Positions 15,118-22,373 of a stretch of DNA of 23,820 nt are shown here, piece after piece (position 1 is the stretch's first letter; the number at the start of each line of letters is the position of its first letter). The notes beneath the pieces were generated by a model that searched no databases, had not been told where the DNA came from, and was given only the letters and a program-made list of their open reading frames with translations. The position numbers were made by a program, and so were the translations under genes. Source of the DNA: Actinomycetes bacterium (lineage in GTDB: Bacteria; Actinomycetota; Actinomycetes; Actinomycetales; Cellulomonadaceae); NCBI GenBank assembly GCA_023425905.1, contig JAFABT010000376.1, positions 1 to 23,820 on the forward strand, given 5' to 3'.

Positions 15118-15657
15118 GTGACGTCCGCGACGGCTCTCGTCCTCATCGATCTCCAGGTCGGCGTGCTCGTGGACTGCGACCAAGCCGACGTCGTCCTCGC
15201 ACGGACTGCGCGCCTCGTCGCCCGGGCACGCGCGGCCGGCGTCCCCGTCGTGTGGGTGCAGGATTACGAGGACTTCCCGGTCGGCAGCGCGGAGTGGCAG
15301 CTTGCGGCGCCGCTCGTCGCGGAGGACGGCGACGCGCGCGTGCAGAAGCTCTACCGCGACTCCTTCGCGGGCACCGACCTCGAAGAGATCCTCAGGAGGC
15401 TCGACGTCCGTCACCTCGTCGTCGCCGGCGCACAGTCCGACTTCTGCATCCGCACGACGACGCAGTCCGCGGCGGTCCGGGGCTACGACGTCACGCTCGT
15501 GAGCGACGCCCACACGACGACGGACGCCTCGTGGGACGGCCAGACGCTCACGGCCGCGCAGATCGTCGCGCACACGAACATGTACTTCGCGGGTCTCGAG
15601 TACCCGGGGCGCGAGTTCACGATCGCGACGCACGACACGGTCCGGCTCGGCGCCTGA
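15118..15657 (+). CDS. Isochorismatase-like cysteine hydrolase
   Basis: A 179-aa cytoplasmic hydrolase of the isochorismatase-like superfamily (nicotinamidase, N-carbamoylsarcosine amidase and related enzymes). The catalytic triad is complete: D11 in ALVLIDLQVG, K77 in VQKLYRDSF and C110 in AGAQSDFCIR. The cis-peptide region before the cysteine (VVAGAQSDFC) is also typical. GTG 15118 is chosen because it starts just before the first core strand and follows CCAGGA at a 7-nt spacing; longer in-frame extensions run back through the previous gene. Spacing to the upstream acidic protein is 32 bp. The members with QSDFC and a STFxxT-like loop are mostly of unknown substrate, so no specific reaction is claimed. 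Confidence 0.9.
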   Translation: MTSATALVLIDLQVGVLVDCDQADVVLARTARLVARARAAGVPVVWVQDYEDFPVGSAEWQLAAPLVAEDGDARVQKLYRDSFAGTDLEEILRRLDVRHLVVAGAQSDFCIRTTTQSAAVRGYDVTLVSDAHTTTDASWDGQTLTAAQIVAHTNMYFAGLEYPGREFTIATHDTVRLGA

Positions 15658-15689
15658 CATATCCGCTCGCGGACCCTCCGACGCCTCGT

Positions 15690-15695
15690 TACGGT
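15690..15695 (+). promoter_or_regulatory. -10 box TACGGT, leaderless promoter of the SDR gene
   Basis: TACGGT, 6 nt (CGTCCC), ATG 15702. There is no Shine-Dalgarno in between. Confidence 0.6.
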
Positions 15696-15701
15696 CGTCC
15701 C

Positions 15702-16532
15702 ATGCCCGCATCTGCTCCCCCCTCCCAGCCTGGTCCGCTGACCGGACGCACCGCCCTCGTCACCGGCGTCGGCCGCCGACGCGGCATCGGATTCGCGATC
15801 GCGTCGCGCCTCGCGCAGGCCGGGGCGAACCTCGTCGTCCACCACTGGCGCCCCTACGACGAGACCCAGCCGTGGGGCGGGGACGACCTCGCGGCCCTCG
15901 AGTCCGAGCTGCGGGCCCAGCTCGCCCCCGGGGCCAGGCTCGACTCCGTCGCGCTCGACCTCGCTGCGCCCGACGCAGGCGAATCGCTCGTCGCGCAGGC
16001 GGTCGAGGCCGCCGGTCACCTCGACGTGCTCGTGTGCAACCACGCGTACGACGCGGGCGACGGGTCGCTCCTCGACCAGACCGCCGACGTCCTCGACAGG
16101 CACTTCGCCGTGAACACGCGGGCGACCCTGCTGGCGACGAAGGCCTTCACCGCGCAGCACGACGGCAGAGCGGGCGGGCGCGTCGTCTGGATGACCTCCG
16201 GGCAGCAGCTCGGGCCCATGCCGGGCCAGATCGCGTACGCGACGTCGAAGGCCGCGCTCGCCGGCATCACCCGGTCCGTCGCCGCGGACCTCGCGGACCG
16301 CGGGATCCTGCTCAACACGGTCAACCCGGGCCCGGTCAACACCGGGTATCTCGACGACGACTCCGAGGGCGCGACGCCCGAGGGTCTCGCTGGGCTACGC
16401 GCGATGTTCCCCGGCGGACGGTTCGGCGAACCGGACGACCCGGCGCGCCTCGTCGCGTGGCTCGTGAGTGACGACGGCCAGTGGATGGTCGGCCAGGTCC
16501 TCAACACCGAAGGCGGCTTCCGCCGCGGCTGA
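15702..16532 (+). CDS. Short-chain dehydrogenase/reductase (SDR), FabG-like
   Basis: A 276-aa classical SDR. The nucleotide-binding turn is VTGVGRRRGIGFAIA (about 20-34). The usual NNAG segment is replaced by CNHAY near 112-116. The active site is S166 (WMTSGQQ), Y179 and K183 (YATSK), with structural N138 (AVNTRA). The C-terminal NPGPVNTGYLDDD and LVSDDGQWMVGQVLNTEGGF match the FabG-like group, which reduces keto groups with NAD(P)H. Arg residues in the glycine-rich turn favour NADPH. A TANNNT box 6 nt upstream supports ATG 15702. Immediately after the stop comes a C-rich stretch and a copy of the 19-nt inverted-repeat element. The substrate is not identifiable. Confidence 0.92.
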   Translation: MPASAPPSQPGPLTGRTALVTGVGRRRGIGFAIASRLAQAGANLVVHHWRPYDETQPWGGDDLAALESELRAQLAPGARLDSVALDLAAPDAGESLVAQAVEAAGHLDVLVCNHAYDAGDGSLLDQTADVLDRHFAVNTRATLLATKAFTAQHDGRAGGRVVWMTSGQQLGPMPGQIAYATSKAALAGITRSVAADLADRGILLNTVNPGPVNTGYLDDDSEGATPEGLAGLRAMFPGGRFGEPDDPARLVAWLVSDDGQWMVGQVLNTEGGFRRG

Positions 16533-16582
16533 CCCCACCCGCGCCCCTCCCCCAGCCCCCTGCCTCCCGGCCCCGTCCGTTC

Positions 16583-16673
16583 GCCGAGGCCGCGGGTTTG
16601 TGCCGAGGCCGCGGGTTTGTGCCGAGCCCGCGTGTTCAGACCAGCGGTCTCGGCACAGAACCGCAGTCTCGAG
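16583..16673. repeat. 19-nt-unit inverted repeat element, copy A
   Basis: Two identical forward units GCCGAGGCCGCGGGTTTGT (16583-16601 and 16602-16620), a third diverged forward unit (16621-16639), then two units in inverted orientation (about 16636-16654 and 16655-16673). Perfect 9-bp arms TGTGCCGAG (16618-16626) and CTCGGCACA (16649-16657) close the hairpin. It lies in the gap between the SDR and LURP-one genes, behind a C-rich, G-poor stretch (16533-16582). Confidence 0.85.
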
Positions 16674-16737
16674 GGGCGCGGTGCGGCATGATCGGGGTCG
16701 CACGCGCCCGCGCCTCCCCCCATCACGAAGGACCCCC

Positions 16738-17307
16738 ATGTCCCACGCTCTCCACGGCGTCCAGAAGTTCGTCGTCCAGCAGCGCCTCACGATGATGGTC
16801 AACCGCTACGCGGTGCACCTGCTCACCCCGGACGGACAGGTCGGCCACATGGTCGCCGTCGCGCAGCAGAAGCGACTCGCGTTCAAGGAGCAGGTGACCT
16901 TCTACGCCGACGAGGCCCGGACCGCTCCCGTGTTCTCCTTCAAGGCCCAGCAGGTCATGGACCTTGCGGCGACCTACGACGTCTTCGACGGGCAGGGCAC
17001 CCCCATCGGGATGTTCCGCAAGGACTTCGCGAAGTCGCTGCTCCGCTCGACGTGGCACCTCGGTGCTGCGGGAGTCGCCGCGACCGGTCACGAGCGCAAC
17101 CAGGCGCTGGCGATCGTTCGCCGCGTCGTCGACCTGCCGATCCCCTACCACTTCGACTTCGTCGACGGCGCCGGCCAGCCGGTGATGTCGGTCGAGCGCC
17201 AGTTCACCCTGCGCGACCGGTACACGGTCACCGTGCCGGGCGCGCGCATCGACGGCCGCGTCGCCGCCGCCATGACGGTAGCCCTAGACGCCCTCCAAGC
17301 CCGCTGA
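16738..17307 (+). CDS. LURP-one-related / tubby-like C-terminal domain protein
   Basis: A 189-aa protein that fits the LURP-one-related (LOR) family, which has the tubby/scramblase beta-barrel fold. Visible features are an N-terminal amphipathic stretch (FVVQQRLTMMVNRYAVHLL), a string of beta strands such as VTFYADEARTAPVFSFKAQQ and YDVFDGQGTPIGMFRKDF, a Gly/Ala-rich segment near 105-118 and a final strand pair FTLRDRYTVTVPGARIDGR. No signal peptide is present. The start is set by GAAGGA (16727-16732) five nt before ATG 16738. Family members may contact membranes or phospholipids, but the bacterial ones have no established role. The gene is flanked on both sides by copies of the 19-nt inverted repeat. 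Confidence 0.82.
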   Translation: MSHALHGVQKFVVQQRLTMMVNRYAVHLLTPDGQVGHMVAVAQQKRLAFKEQVTFYADEARTAPVFSFKAQQVMDLAATYDVFDGQGTPIGMFRKDFAKSLLRSTWHLGAAGVAATGHERNQALAIVRRVVDLPIPYHFDFVDGAGQPVMSVERQFTLRDRYTVTVPGARIDGRVAAAMTVALDALQAR

Positions 17308-17324
17308 CCCACCCCCGCCCCTCC

Positions 17325-17360
17325 GCCGGCCCCCCAGCTCCCGCCGGCCCCCCAGCTCCC
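17325..17360 (+). repeat. Two tandem copies of an 18-bp C-rich repeat
   Basis: GCCGGCCCCCCAGCTCCC occurs at 17325-17342 and again at 17343-17360, directly before repeat copy B. A related CCCCAGCTCCC precedes copy C at 17493-17503. Confidence 0.85.
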
Positions 17361-17432
17361 GCCGAGACCGCTGGTCTGTGCCGAGCGCGCTGGTCTAGAC
17401 CCGCGGGTTGGGCACAAAGCAGCGCTCTCACC
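17361..17432. repeat. 19-nt-unit inverted repeat element, copy B
   Basis: Forward units GCCGAGACCGCTGGTCTGT (17361-17379) and GCCGAGCGCGCTGGTCTAG (17380-17398), then two inverted units ending near 17432. The first half, together with the preceding CCCCAGCTCCC, is identical base for base to copy C, 143 bp downstream, for about 50 nt; the copies first differ inside the inverted half. Confidence 0.85.
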
Positions 17433-17503
17433 GGCAGCAGCCAGCCCAAACCCCACCTCACTCTGCCCCCGAGGCCAGCACTCCCGGCCGCACCCCAGCT
17501 CCC

Positions 17504-17575
17504 GCCGAGACCGCTGGTCTGTGCCGAGCGCGCTGGTCTAGACCAGCGGGTTGGGCACATGCCAGCGGGCTCGGG
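17504..17575. repeat. 19-nt-unit inverted repeat element, copy C
   Basis: Forward units at 17504-17522 and 17523-17541, inverted units to 17556 and 17557-17575. The centre is a perfect 18-bp palindrome CGCTGGTCTAGACCAGCG, and the larger fold from TGTGCC to GGCACA pairs at about 18 of 21 positions per arm. It is the most symmetrical copy in the window. Confidence 0.88.
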
Positions 17576-17634
17576 GCCGCAGGGTGCCCGCGCGGGCGTG
17601 GTGGGGGCCGCAGGGGAGCCCGCGCGGGCGTGGA
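17573..17634. repeat. Two tandem 30-bp GC-rich repeats
   Basis: A unit starting GGGGCCGCAGGG and ending GCCCGCGCGGGCGTGG occurs at 17573-17602 and, with slight changes, at 17604-17634. Each unit contains the palindrome GCCCGCGCGGGC. With copies B and C this accounts for most of the 384-bp gene-free region 17308-17691; the remainder is GC-rich sequence without recognisable features. Confidence 0.7.
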
Positions 17635-17691
17635 GGCGGGAACAGCCGGCGTGGGGGAAGGCGGGGGCGGCGGTCGGGGGCGGTGGAGGAG

Positions 17692-18032
17692 TCACTCGCC
17701 AGCGTCGTCGTCCAGCTCGAGGCAGGTGTCCTCATCCGCGCCTGGCGGCTGGATGATGTCGCTCGTCTGCCAGGTCGACGAGTGCGACGACGCACCCACC
17801 TGGTACTCGACCGTCGCCGAGTCGACGTACGCGCACTCCGCTGGGTCGATCGCGGAGATGCCGACGATCGCCCGCGCATGCGTCCCAGGTCCGACGACTG
17901 CGCCGATGAGATCGACGGCGCGCTGCTGCTGAGCGGGCCCGTCACCCCCGCTGGCGAGCAGCCGGCAACCCCTGCTGCGATCGCCAGCGCCGCGCCCCAC
18001 GCCGCTCCCCATGCCTTGCTCCGGCTTCGCAC
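17692..18032 (-). pseudogene. Small lipoprotein gene split by a one-base frameshift
   Basis: Two minus-strand frames together make one sensible protein. From GTG 18032 the first frame gives a signal peptide and lipobox (WGAALAIAAGVAGCSPAG). The mature part, from QQQRAVDLIGAVVGPGTHARA through ISAIDPAECAYVDSATVEYQ to the acidic end ELDDDAGE, is in another frame. The switch falls at a run of five G (C run 17945-17949 on the plus strand); one extra G joins them as CSPAGGDGPAQQQ. The joined product is about 113 aa, secreted and lipid-anchored, with two cysteines in the mature domain and no family I recognise. GTG 18062 in the same frame is an alternative start with a poorer ribosome site. It could be a true mutation, a sequence error in the G run, or slippage. 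Confidence 0.6.
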
Positions 18033-18139
18033 CGATGCCCCGCTTCGTCGTGGATAGATCACCTCCGGTGGAGTCTTCCGGAAGCCCGCCTGCTCCGCAG
18101 GCGTTCGTGCACGGGCGCCGGTCCTTGCGAAGCCGAACG

Positions 18140-18183
18140 ACGAGGGCCCTGACCTGCAGCGTTCTGCAGGTCAGGGCCCTCGT
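18140..18183 (-). terminator. Terminator hairpin of the nrd operon
   Basis: A perfect 20-bp stem: left arm 18140-18159 (ACGAGGGCCCTGACCTGCAG), 4-nt loop CGTT, right arm 18164-18183. It begins 28 bp downstream of the nrdF stop. No T tract follows. Because the stem is symmetrical it may also act on transcripts coming from the other side. Confidence 0.85.
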
Positions 18184-18211
18184 GACGGCGCTGAGCGGGC
18201 CGGGACAGTGC

Positions 18212-19186
18212 TCAGAAGTCCCAGTCGTCGTCCTCGGTGTTCACTGCCTTGCCGATGACGTAGGACGAGCCGGACCCGGAGAAGAAGTCGTGGTTCTCAT
18301 CGGCGTTCGGGGACAGGGCCGCGAGGATCGCGGGGTTGACGTCGGTCTCGTCGCGCGGGAACAGAGCCTCGTAGCCGAGGTTCATGAGGGCCTTGTTGGC
18401 GTTGTAGCGCAGGAACTTCTTGACGTCCTCGGTGAGGCCGAGCTCGTCGTAGAGGTCCTGCGTGTACTCGACCTCGTTGTCGTAGAGCTCGTAGAGCAGC
18501 TCGTACGTGTAGTCCTTGAGGTCGTCGCGACGCGCCTGCGTCTCCTTCTCGAGACCGCGCTGGAACTTGTAGCCGATGTAGTACCCGTGCACGGCCTCGT
18601 CGCGGATGATGAGGCGGATGAGGTCGGCCGTGTTCGTGAGCTTGGCCCGGCTCGACCAGTACATGGGCGCGTAGAAGCCCGAGTAGAAGAGGAACGACTC
18701 GAGCATCGTCGAGGCGACCTTGCGCTTGAGCGGGTCGTCGCCGCGGTAGTAGTCGAGGATGATCTGCGCCTTCTTCTGCAGCGCGGGGTTCTCCTCCGAC
18801 CAGCGGAAGGCCTCGTCGATCTCCTTCGTGGAGATGAGCGTCGAGAAGATCGACGAGTACGACTTCGCGTGCACCGACTCCATGAACGCGATGTTCGTGT
18901 AGACGGCCTCCTCGTGCGGGGTGAGCGCGTCCGGGATGAGCGAGACGGCGCCGACGGTGCCCTGGATCGTGTCGAGCAGCGTGAGGCCGGTGAAGACGCG
19001 GGTCGTCATCGTCTTCTCGTGCTCGGTGAGGGTGCCCCACGACTGGATGTCGTTCGACAGCGGGATCTTCTCCGGCAGCCAGAAGTTCCCCGTGAGACGG
19101 TCCCAGACCTCGGAGTCCTTCTCGTCCTCGACCCTGTTCCAGTTGATCGCCGACACGCGGCTGACCAGCTTCAGCTTCTCGCTCAT
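18212..19186 (-). CDS. nrdF: Class Ib ribonucleotide reductase, small (radical) subunit
   Basis: A 324-aa dimetal-tyrosyl radical subunit that starts dNDP synthesis by passing a radical to NrdE. Metal ligands and radical tyrosine are all present at a constant +5 offset from Salmonella NrdF: D72, E103, H106, E163, E197 and H200, with Y110. The C-terminal acidic tail ending EDDDWDF is the peptide that docks to NrdE. Of two adjacent ATGs (19189 and 19186) the second has the better distance from AAGGA (5 nt against 2), so it is chosen. It is the last gene of nrdHIEF, 51 bp after nrdE, followed by a strong hairpin. The metal is probably manganese loaded with help from NrdI, as is usual for class Ib. 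Confidence 0.97.
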   Translation of the reverse strand: MSEKLKLVSRVSAINWNRVEDEKDSEVWDRLTGNFWLPEKIPLSNDIQSWGTLTEHEKTMTTRVFTGLTLLDTIQGTVGAVSLIPDALTPHEEAVYTNIAFMESVHAKSYSSIFSTLISTKEIDEAFRWSEENPALQKKAQIILDYYRGDDPLKRKVASTMLESFLFYSGFYAPMYWSSRAKLTNTADLIRLIIRDEAVHGYYIGYKFQRGLEKETQARRDDLKDYTYELLYELYDNEVEYTQDLYDELGLTEDVKKFLRYNANKALMNLGYEALFPRDETDVNPAILAALSPNADENHDFFSGSGSSYVIGKAVNTEDDDWDF

Positions 19187-19237
19187 CATGTTCCTTCGTC
19201 GTTCTTCGTCAGGGGGCCACGCTGGACACGCAGGGGG

Positions 19238-21382
19238 TCAGAGCATGCAGGAGACGCAGCCCTCGACCTCGGTGCCCTCGAGGGCCATCTGCCGCAGGCG
19301 GATGTAGTAGATCGTCTTGATGCCCTTGCGCCACGCGTAGATCTGGGCCTTGTTGAGGTCACGCGTCGTCGCGGTGTCCTTGAAGAACAACGTGAGCGAC
19401 AGGCCCTGGTCGACGTGCTGGGTCGCCTCGGCGTACGTGTCGATGACCTTCTCGAAGCCGATCTCGTACGCGTCCTGGAAGTACTCGAGGTTGTCGTTGT
19501 CCATGAAGGGCGCCGGGTAGTACACGCGCCCGAGCTTGCCCTCCTTGCGGATCTCGATCTTCGAGGCGATCGGGTGGATCGACGACGTCGAGTGGTTGAT
19601 GTAGCTGATCGACCCGGTCGGCGGCACGGCCTGGAGGTTCTGGTTGTAGATGCCGTGCTCCTTGACGGAGGCGGCGAGCTCACGCCAGTCGTCCTGCGTC
19701 GGGATGGCGATGCCGGCGTCGGCGAACAGGGCGGCGACGCGCTCGGTGCGCGGCTCCCACGTCTGCTCGGTGTACTTCTCGAAGTACTCGCCCGTCGCGT
19801 ACGTCGAGCGCTCGAAGCCGTAGAAGGCCTGCCCGCGCTCGATCGCGAGGTTGTTCGACGCACGGATCGCGTGGAAGGCGACCGTGTAGAAGTACATGTT
19901 CGTGAAGTCGAGGCCCTCGTCGGAGCCGTAGTGGATGCGCTCACGGGCCAGGTAGCCGTGAAGGTTCATCTGCCCGAGTCCGATCGCGTGACCGCCGGCG
20001 TTCGCGCGCTTGATCGACGGCACCGATTCGATGCTCGTCTGGTCCGAGACCGCGGTGAGGGCGCGGATCGCGACCTCGACGGAGTTCGCGAGGTCGCCGC
20101 CGTCCATCGCGAGGGCGATGTTCATCGAGCCGAGGTTGCAGGAGATGTCGCGGCCGACGTGGTCGTAGGAGAGGTCCTCGTTGTAGGTCGAGGGCGTCGA
20201 GACCTGGAGGATCTCCGAGCACAGGTTCGAGTGCGTGATCTTGCCCTCGATCGGGTTGGCCCGGTTCACGGTGTCCTCGAACATCACGTACGGGTACCCG
20301 GACTCGAACTGGATCTCCGCGAGGGTCTGGAAGAACTCGCGCGCGTTGATCTTCGTCTTGCGGATCCGCTCGTCGTCGACCATCTCGTGGTACTTGTCGG
20401 TGACGTTGATCTCCGCGAAGGGCACCCCGTAGACGCGCTCGACGTCGTACGGAGAGAACAGGTACATCGGCTCGTTGTTCTTCGCGAGCTCGAAGGTGAT
20501 GTCCGGGATGACGACGCCGAGGGAGAGCGTCTTGATGCGGACCTTCTCGTCGGCGTTCTCGCGCTTGGTGTCGAGGAACCGGTAGATGTCCGGGTGGTGC
20601 GCGTGGAGGTACACCGCGCCCGCGCCCTGGCGCGCACCGAGCTGGTTCGCGTACGAGAAGGAGTCTTCGAGGAGCTTCATCACGGGGATGACGCCGGAGG
20701 ACTGGTTCTGGATCTGCTTGATCGGTGCGCCGTGCTCGCGGATGTTCGACAGCAGCAGGGCGACGCCGCCGCCGCGCTTCGACAGCTGCAGGGCGGAGTT
20801 GATGCCGCGGGCGATCGACTCCATGTTGTCCTCGATGCGGAGCAGGAAGCAGGAGACGGGCTCGCCGCGCTGCGCCTTGCCGAGGTTGAGGAAGGTCGGG
20901 GTCGCCGGCTGGAAGCGGCCGGAGATGATCTCGTCGACGTACTTGCGCGCCATCGCGATGTCGCCGTCCGCGAGCCCGAGGGCGACCATGCACACGCGGT
21001 CCTCGAAGCGCTCGAGGTACCGCTCGCCGTCGAAGGTCTTGAGCGTGTACGACGTGTAGTACTTGAAGGCGCCGAGGAAGGTCTGGAAGCGGAACTTCTT
21101 CGCGTAGGCCTGCTTGAAGAGGGCCTTGACGTCCTCGTAGTCGTACTTCGCAAGCAGCTCGGCCTCGTAGTACTGGTTCTCGACGAGGTAGTCGAGCTTC
21201 TCCCGGAGGTTGTGGAAGAAGACGGTGTTCTGGTTGACGTGCTGCAGGAAGTACTCCCGCGCCGCCTGCCTGTCCTTGTCGAACTGGATCTTCCCGTCCG
21301 CGTCGTACAGGTTGAGCATCGCGTTGAGCGAGTGGTAGTCCATGGTCTGTGCTACGCGGGGCGCCGCGACTGCTGTAGCCAA
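19238..21382 (-). CDS. nrdE: Class Ib ribonucleotide reductase, large (catalytic) subunit
   Basis: A 714-aa catalytic subunit that reduces ribonucleoside diphosphates to deoxy forms. Seen are the N-terminal segment DYHSLNAMLNLYD, the first active-site cysteine in GEPVSCFLL, the radical cysteine and partners in HSNLCSEIL, NQNLQAVPPTGS near the end, and the C-terminal redox pair C709/C712 (EGCVSCML) that NrdH re-reduces. Like other NrdE proteins it lacks the ATP-cone domain that class Ia enzymes carry. TTG 21382 is taken as start; it overlaps nrdI by 31 nt and gives an N-terminal extension like that of mycobacterial NrdE. ATG 21343 is the alternative but has no ribosome site. Confidence 0.96.
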   Translation of the reverse strand: MATAVAAPRVAQTMDYHSLNAMLNLYDADGKIQFDKDRQAAREYFLQHVNQNTVFFHNLREKLDYLVENQYYEAELLAKYDYEDVKALFKQAYAKKFRFQTFLGAFKYYTSYTLKTFDGERYLERFEDRVCMVALGLADGDIAMARKYVDEIISGRFQPATPTFLNLGKAQRGEPVSCFLLRIEDNMESIARGINSALQLSKRGGGVALLLSNIREHGAPIKQIQNQSSGVIPVMKLLEDSFSYANQLGARQGAGAVYLHAHHPDIYRFLDTKRENADEKVRIKTLSLGVVIPDITFELAKNNEPMYLFSPYDVERVYGVPFAEINVTDKYHEMVDDERIRKTKINAREFFQTLAEIQFESGYPYVMFEDTVNRANPIEGKITHSNLCSEILQVSTPSTYNEDLSYDHVGRDISCNLGSMNIALAMDGGDLANSVEVAIRALTAVSDQTSIESVPSIKRANAGGHAIGLGQMNLHGYLARERIHYGSDEGLDFTNMYFYTVAFHAIRASNNLAIERGQAFYGFERSTYATGEYFEKYTEQTWEPRTERVAALFADAGIAIPTQDDWRELAASVKEHGIYNQNLQAVPPTGSISYINHSTSSIHPIASKIEIRKEGKLGRVYYPAPFMDNDNLEYFQDAYEIGFEKVIDTYAEATQHVDQGLSLTLFFKDTATTRDLNKAQIYAWRKGIKTIYYIRLRQMALEGTEVEGCVSCML

Positions 21383-21768
21383 AACAATCCCAATCCTTCA
21401 CGGACGCGTGTGACGTCCTGATCTGTTCCCATGAGCTCGAAGCGGTAGAGCAGCGGGACGTCGCACTTGGCGGCGACGATGTCTCCCGCGATGCCGTACG
21501 CCTCGCCGAAGTTCGTGTTCCCGGCGGCGATGACGCCCCGGATGTGGCTGCGGTTGCCCGCATCGTTGAGGAACTTGACGACCTGGCGCGGGACCGCGCC
21601 GCCCTCGTTCCCGCCGCCGTAGGTCGGCAGGACGAGGACGTAGTCCTCCTCGACGTGCAAGAACGGCTCCGTCGGCCGCAGGGGGATGCGGGACGACGGG
21701 ATGCCGAGCTTGCGGACGAATCTGTCTGTGTAGCCGGAGACCGAGGAGAAGTGGACCAGTGACGTCAC
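21352..21768 (-). CDS. nrdI: NrdI flavodoxin-like protein (class Ib RNR activation)
   Basis: A 138-aa flavodoxin-like protein that supplies the oxidant to assemble the Mn(III)2-tyrosyl radical in NrdF. The FMN-binding features are VHFSSVSGYTDRF near the N-terminus, PTYGGGNEGGAVP in the middle and AAGNTNFGEAYGIAG later. GTG 21768 is chosen as start because AGGGAGG lies 6 nt upstream; GTG 21774, two codons earlier, would abut that site. The gene overlaps nrdE if TTG is the nrdE start, implying coupled translation, and follows nrdH after a gap of about 170 bp. Confidence 0.95.
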   Translation of the reverse strand: MTSLVHFSSVSGYTDRFVRKLGIPSSRIPLRPTEPFLHVEEDYVLVLPTYGGGNEGGAVPRQVVKFLNDAGNRSHIRGVIAAGNTNFGEAYGIAGDIVAAKCDVPLLYRFELMGTDQDVTRVREGLGLFWLQQSRRPA

Positions 21769-21939
21769 TGTCACCCTCCCTCGTCTTCTCGGGTCTCCGT
21801 CCGGCCGTCGGTACGTCGGGCCGCCACGCGTGGCGCACGACGTGCTGAGAGATGAGCCCGGCTGCGGGCCGACGCGGATGTCAGGCGAGAGGGTGCCGCG
21901 CCGGGAGCGGCACCGCCCGCGCCTGCGTCCGGTGTGCGG

Positions 21940-22185
21940 TCAGGCGACCGAGACCGCGGCGACCTCGCTGAGGGCGGCGATGCGGTCGGGGCGGAACCCG
22001 GACCAGCTCTCGGAGCCGGCGACGACGACGGGGGCCTGCAGGTGGCCCAGCGAGAGGACGTAGTCGCGGGCGTCCTCGTCCATCGAGATGTCGACGATGG
22101 TGTACTCGTGACCGGCCTTGTCGAGGGCACGGTAGGTGGCGTTGCACTGCACGCACGCAGGCTTGCTGTAGACGGTGATCGCCAT
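21940..22185 (-). CDS. nrdH: NrdH glutaredoxin-like electron donor for RNR
   Basis: An 81-aa glutaredoxin-like redoxin with the active site C11-V-Q-C14 in YSKPACVQCNAT and the NrdH-specific WSGFRPDRI near the C-terminus. It takes electrons from thioredoxin reductase and passes them to the C-terminal cysteines of NrdE. The start is clear: GGGAG lies 7 nt before ATG 22185. It is the first gene of nrdHIEF. The 171-bp stretch after it (21769-21939) holds no gene I can support. Its promoter region carries two NrdR boxes and a DnaA-box cluster. Confidence 0.97.
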   Translation of the reverse strand: MAITVYSKPACVQCNATYRALDKAGHEYTIVDISMDEDARDYVLSLGHLQAPVVVAGSESWSGFRPDRIAALSEVAAVSVA

Positions 22186-22293
22186 GTGTCTCTCCCGGTC
22201 GGACGGTCTCTGTCAGGTGACGCTGCGCGTGCTCGAGGGCGGTCGACGGGCCCCTGAGGGCCGTTCCTCGCGTCGTGCTGCGCAACGGGTTGA

Positions 22294-22309
22294 ACACTAC
22301 ACCTAGGGT
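22294..22309. promoter_or_regulatory. NrdR box 1 and overlapping -10 of nrdHIEF
   Basis: ACACTACACCTAGGGT matches 12 of 16 positions of the NrdR consensus ACACWATATATWGTGT as I recall it. On the minus strand its right half reads TAGTGT (22299-22294), a good TANNNT -10 box for nrdH. Bound NrdR would therefore cover the promoter. Confidence 0.65.
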
Positions 22310-22324
22310 CCGACAAAGCCATCA

Positions 22325-22340
22325 CCGCTACATGTTGGGG
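22325..22340. promoter_or_regulatory. NrdR box 2 of nrdHIEF
   Basis: The core CTACATGTTG (22328-22337) matches 8 of 10 core positions and 10 of 16 overall. It sits exactly 31 bp from box 1 (core 22297 to 22328), about three helical turns, which is the spacing typical of paired NrdR boxes. Confidence 0.6.
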
Positions 22341-22373
22341 TGTGTCGCGTCGAATTGCCCGTTTCGGGAGGTT

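Noticed and set aside
16583..17575. CRISPR array
   Set aside because: Units are directly adjacent or inverted with no spacers of constant length, and no cas genes are present.
18011..21421. 1136-aa open frame on the plus strand opposite nrdF and nrdE
   Set aside because: It is antisense to two highly conserved genes, with Val/Arg/Glu-rich low-complexity protein typical of the mirror of GC-rich coding sequence.
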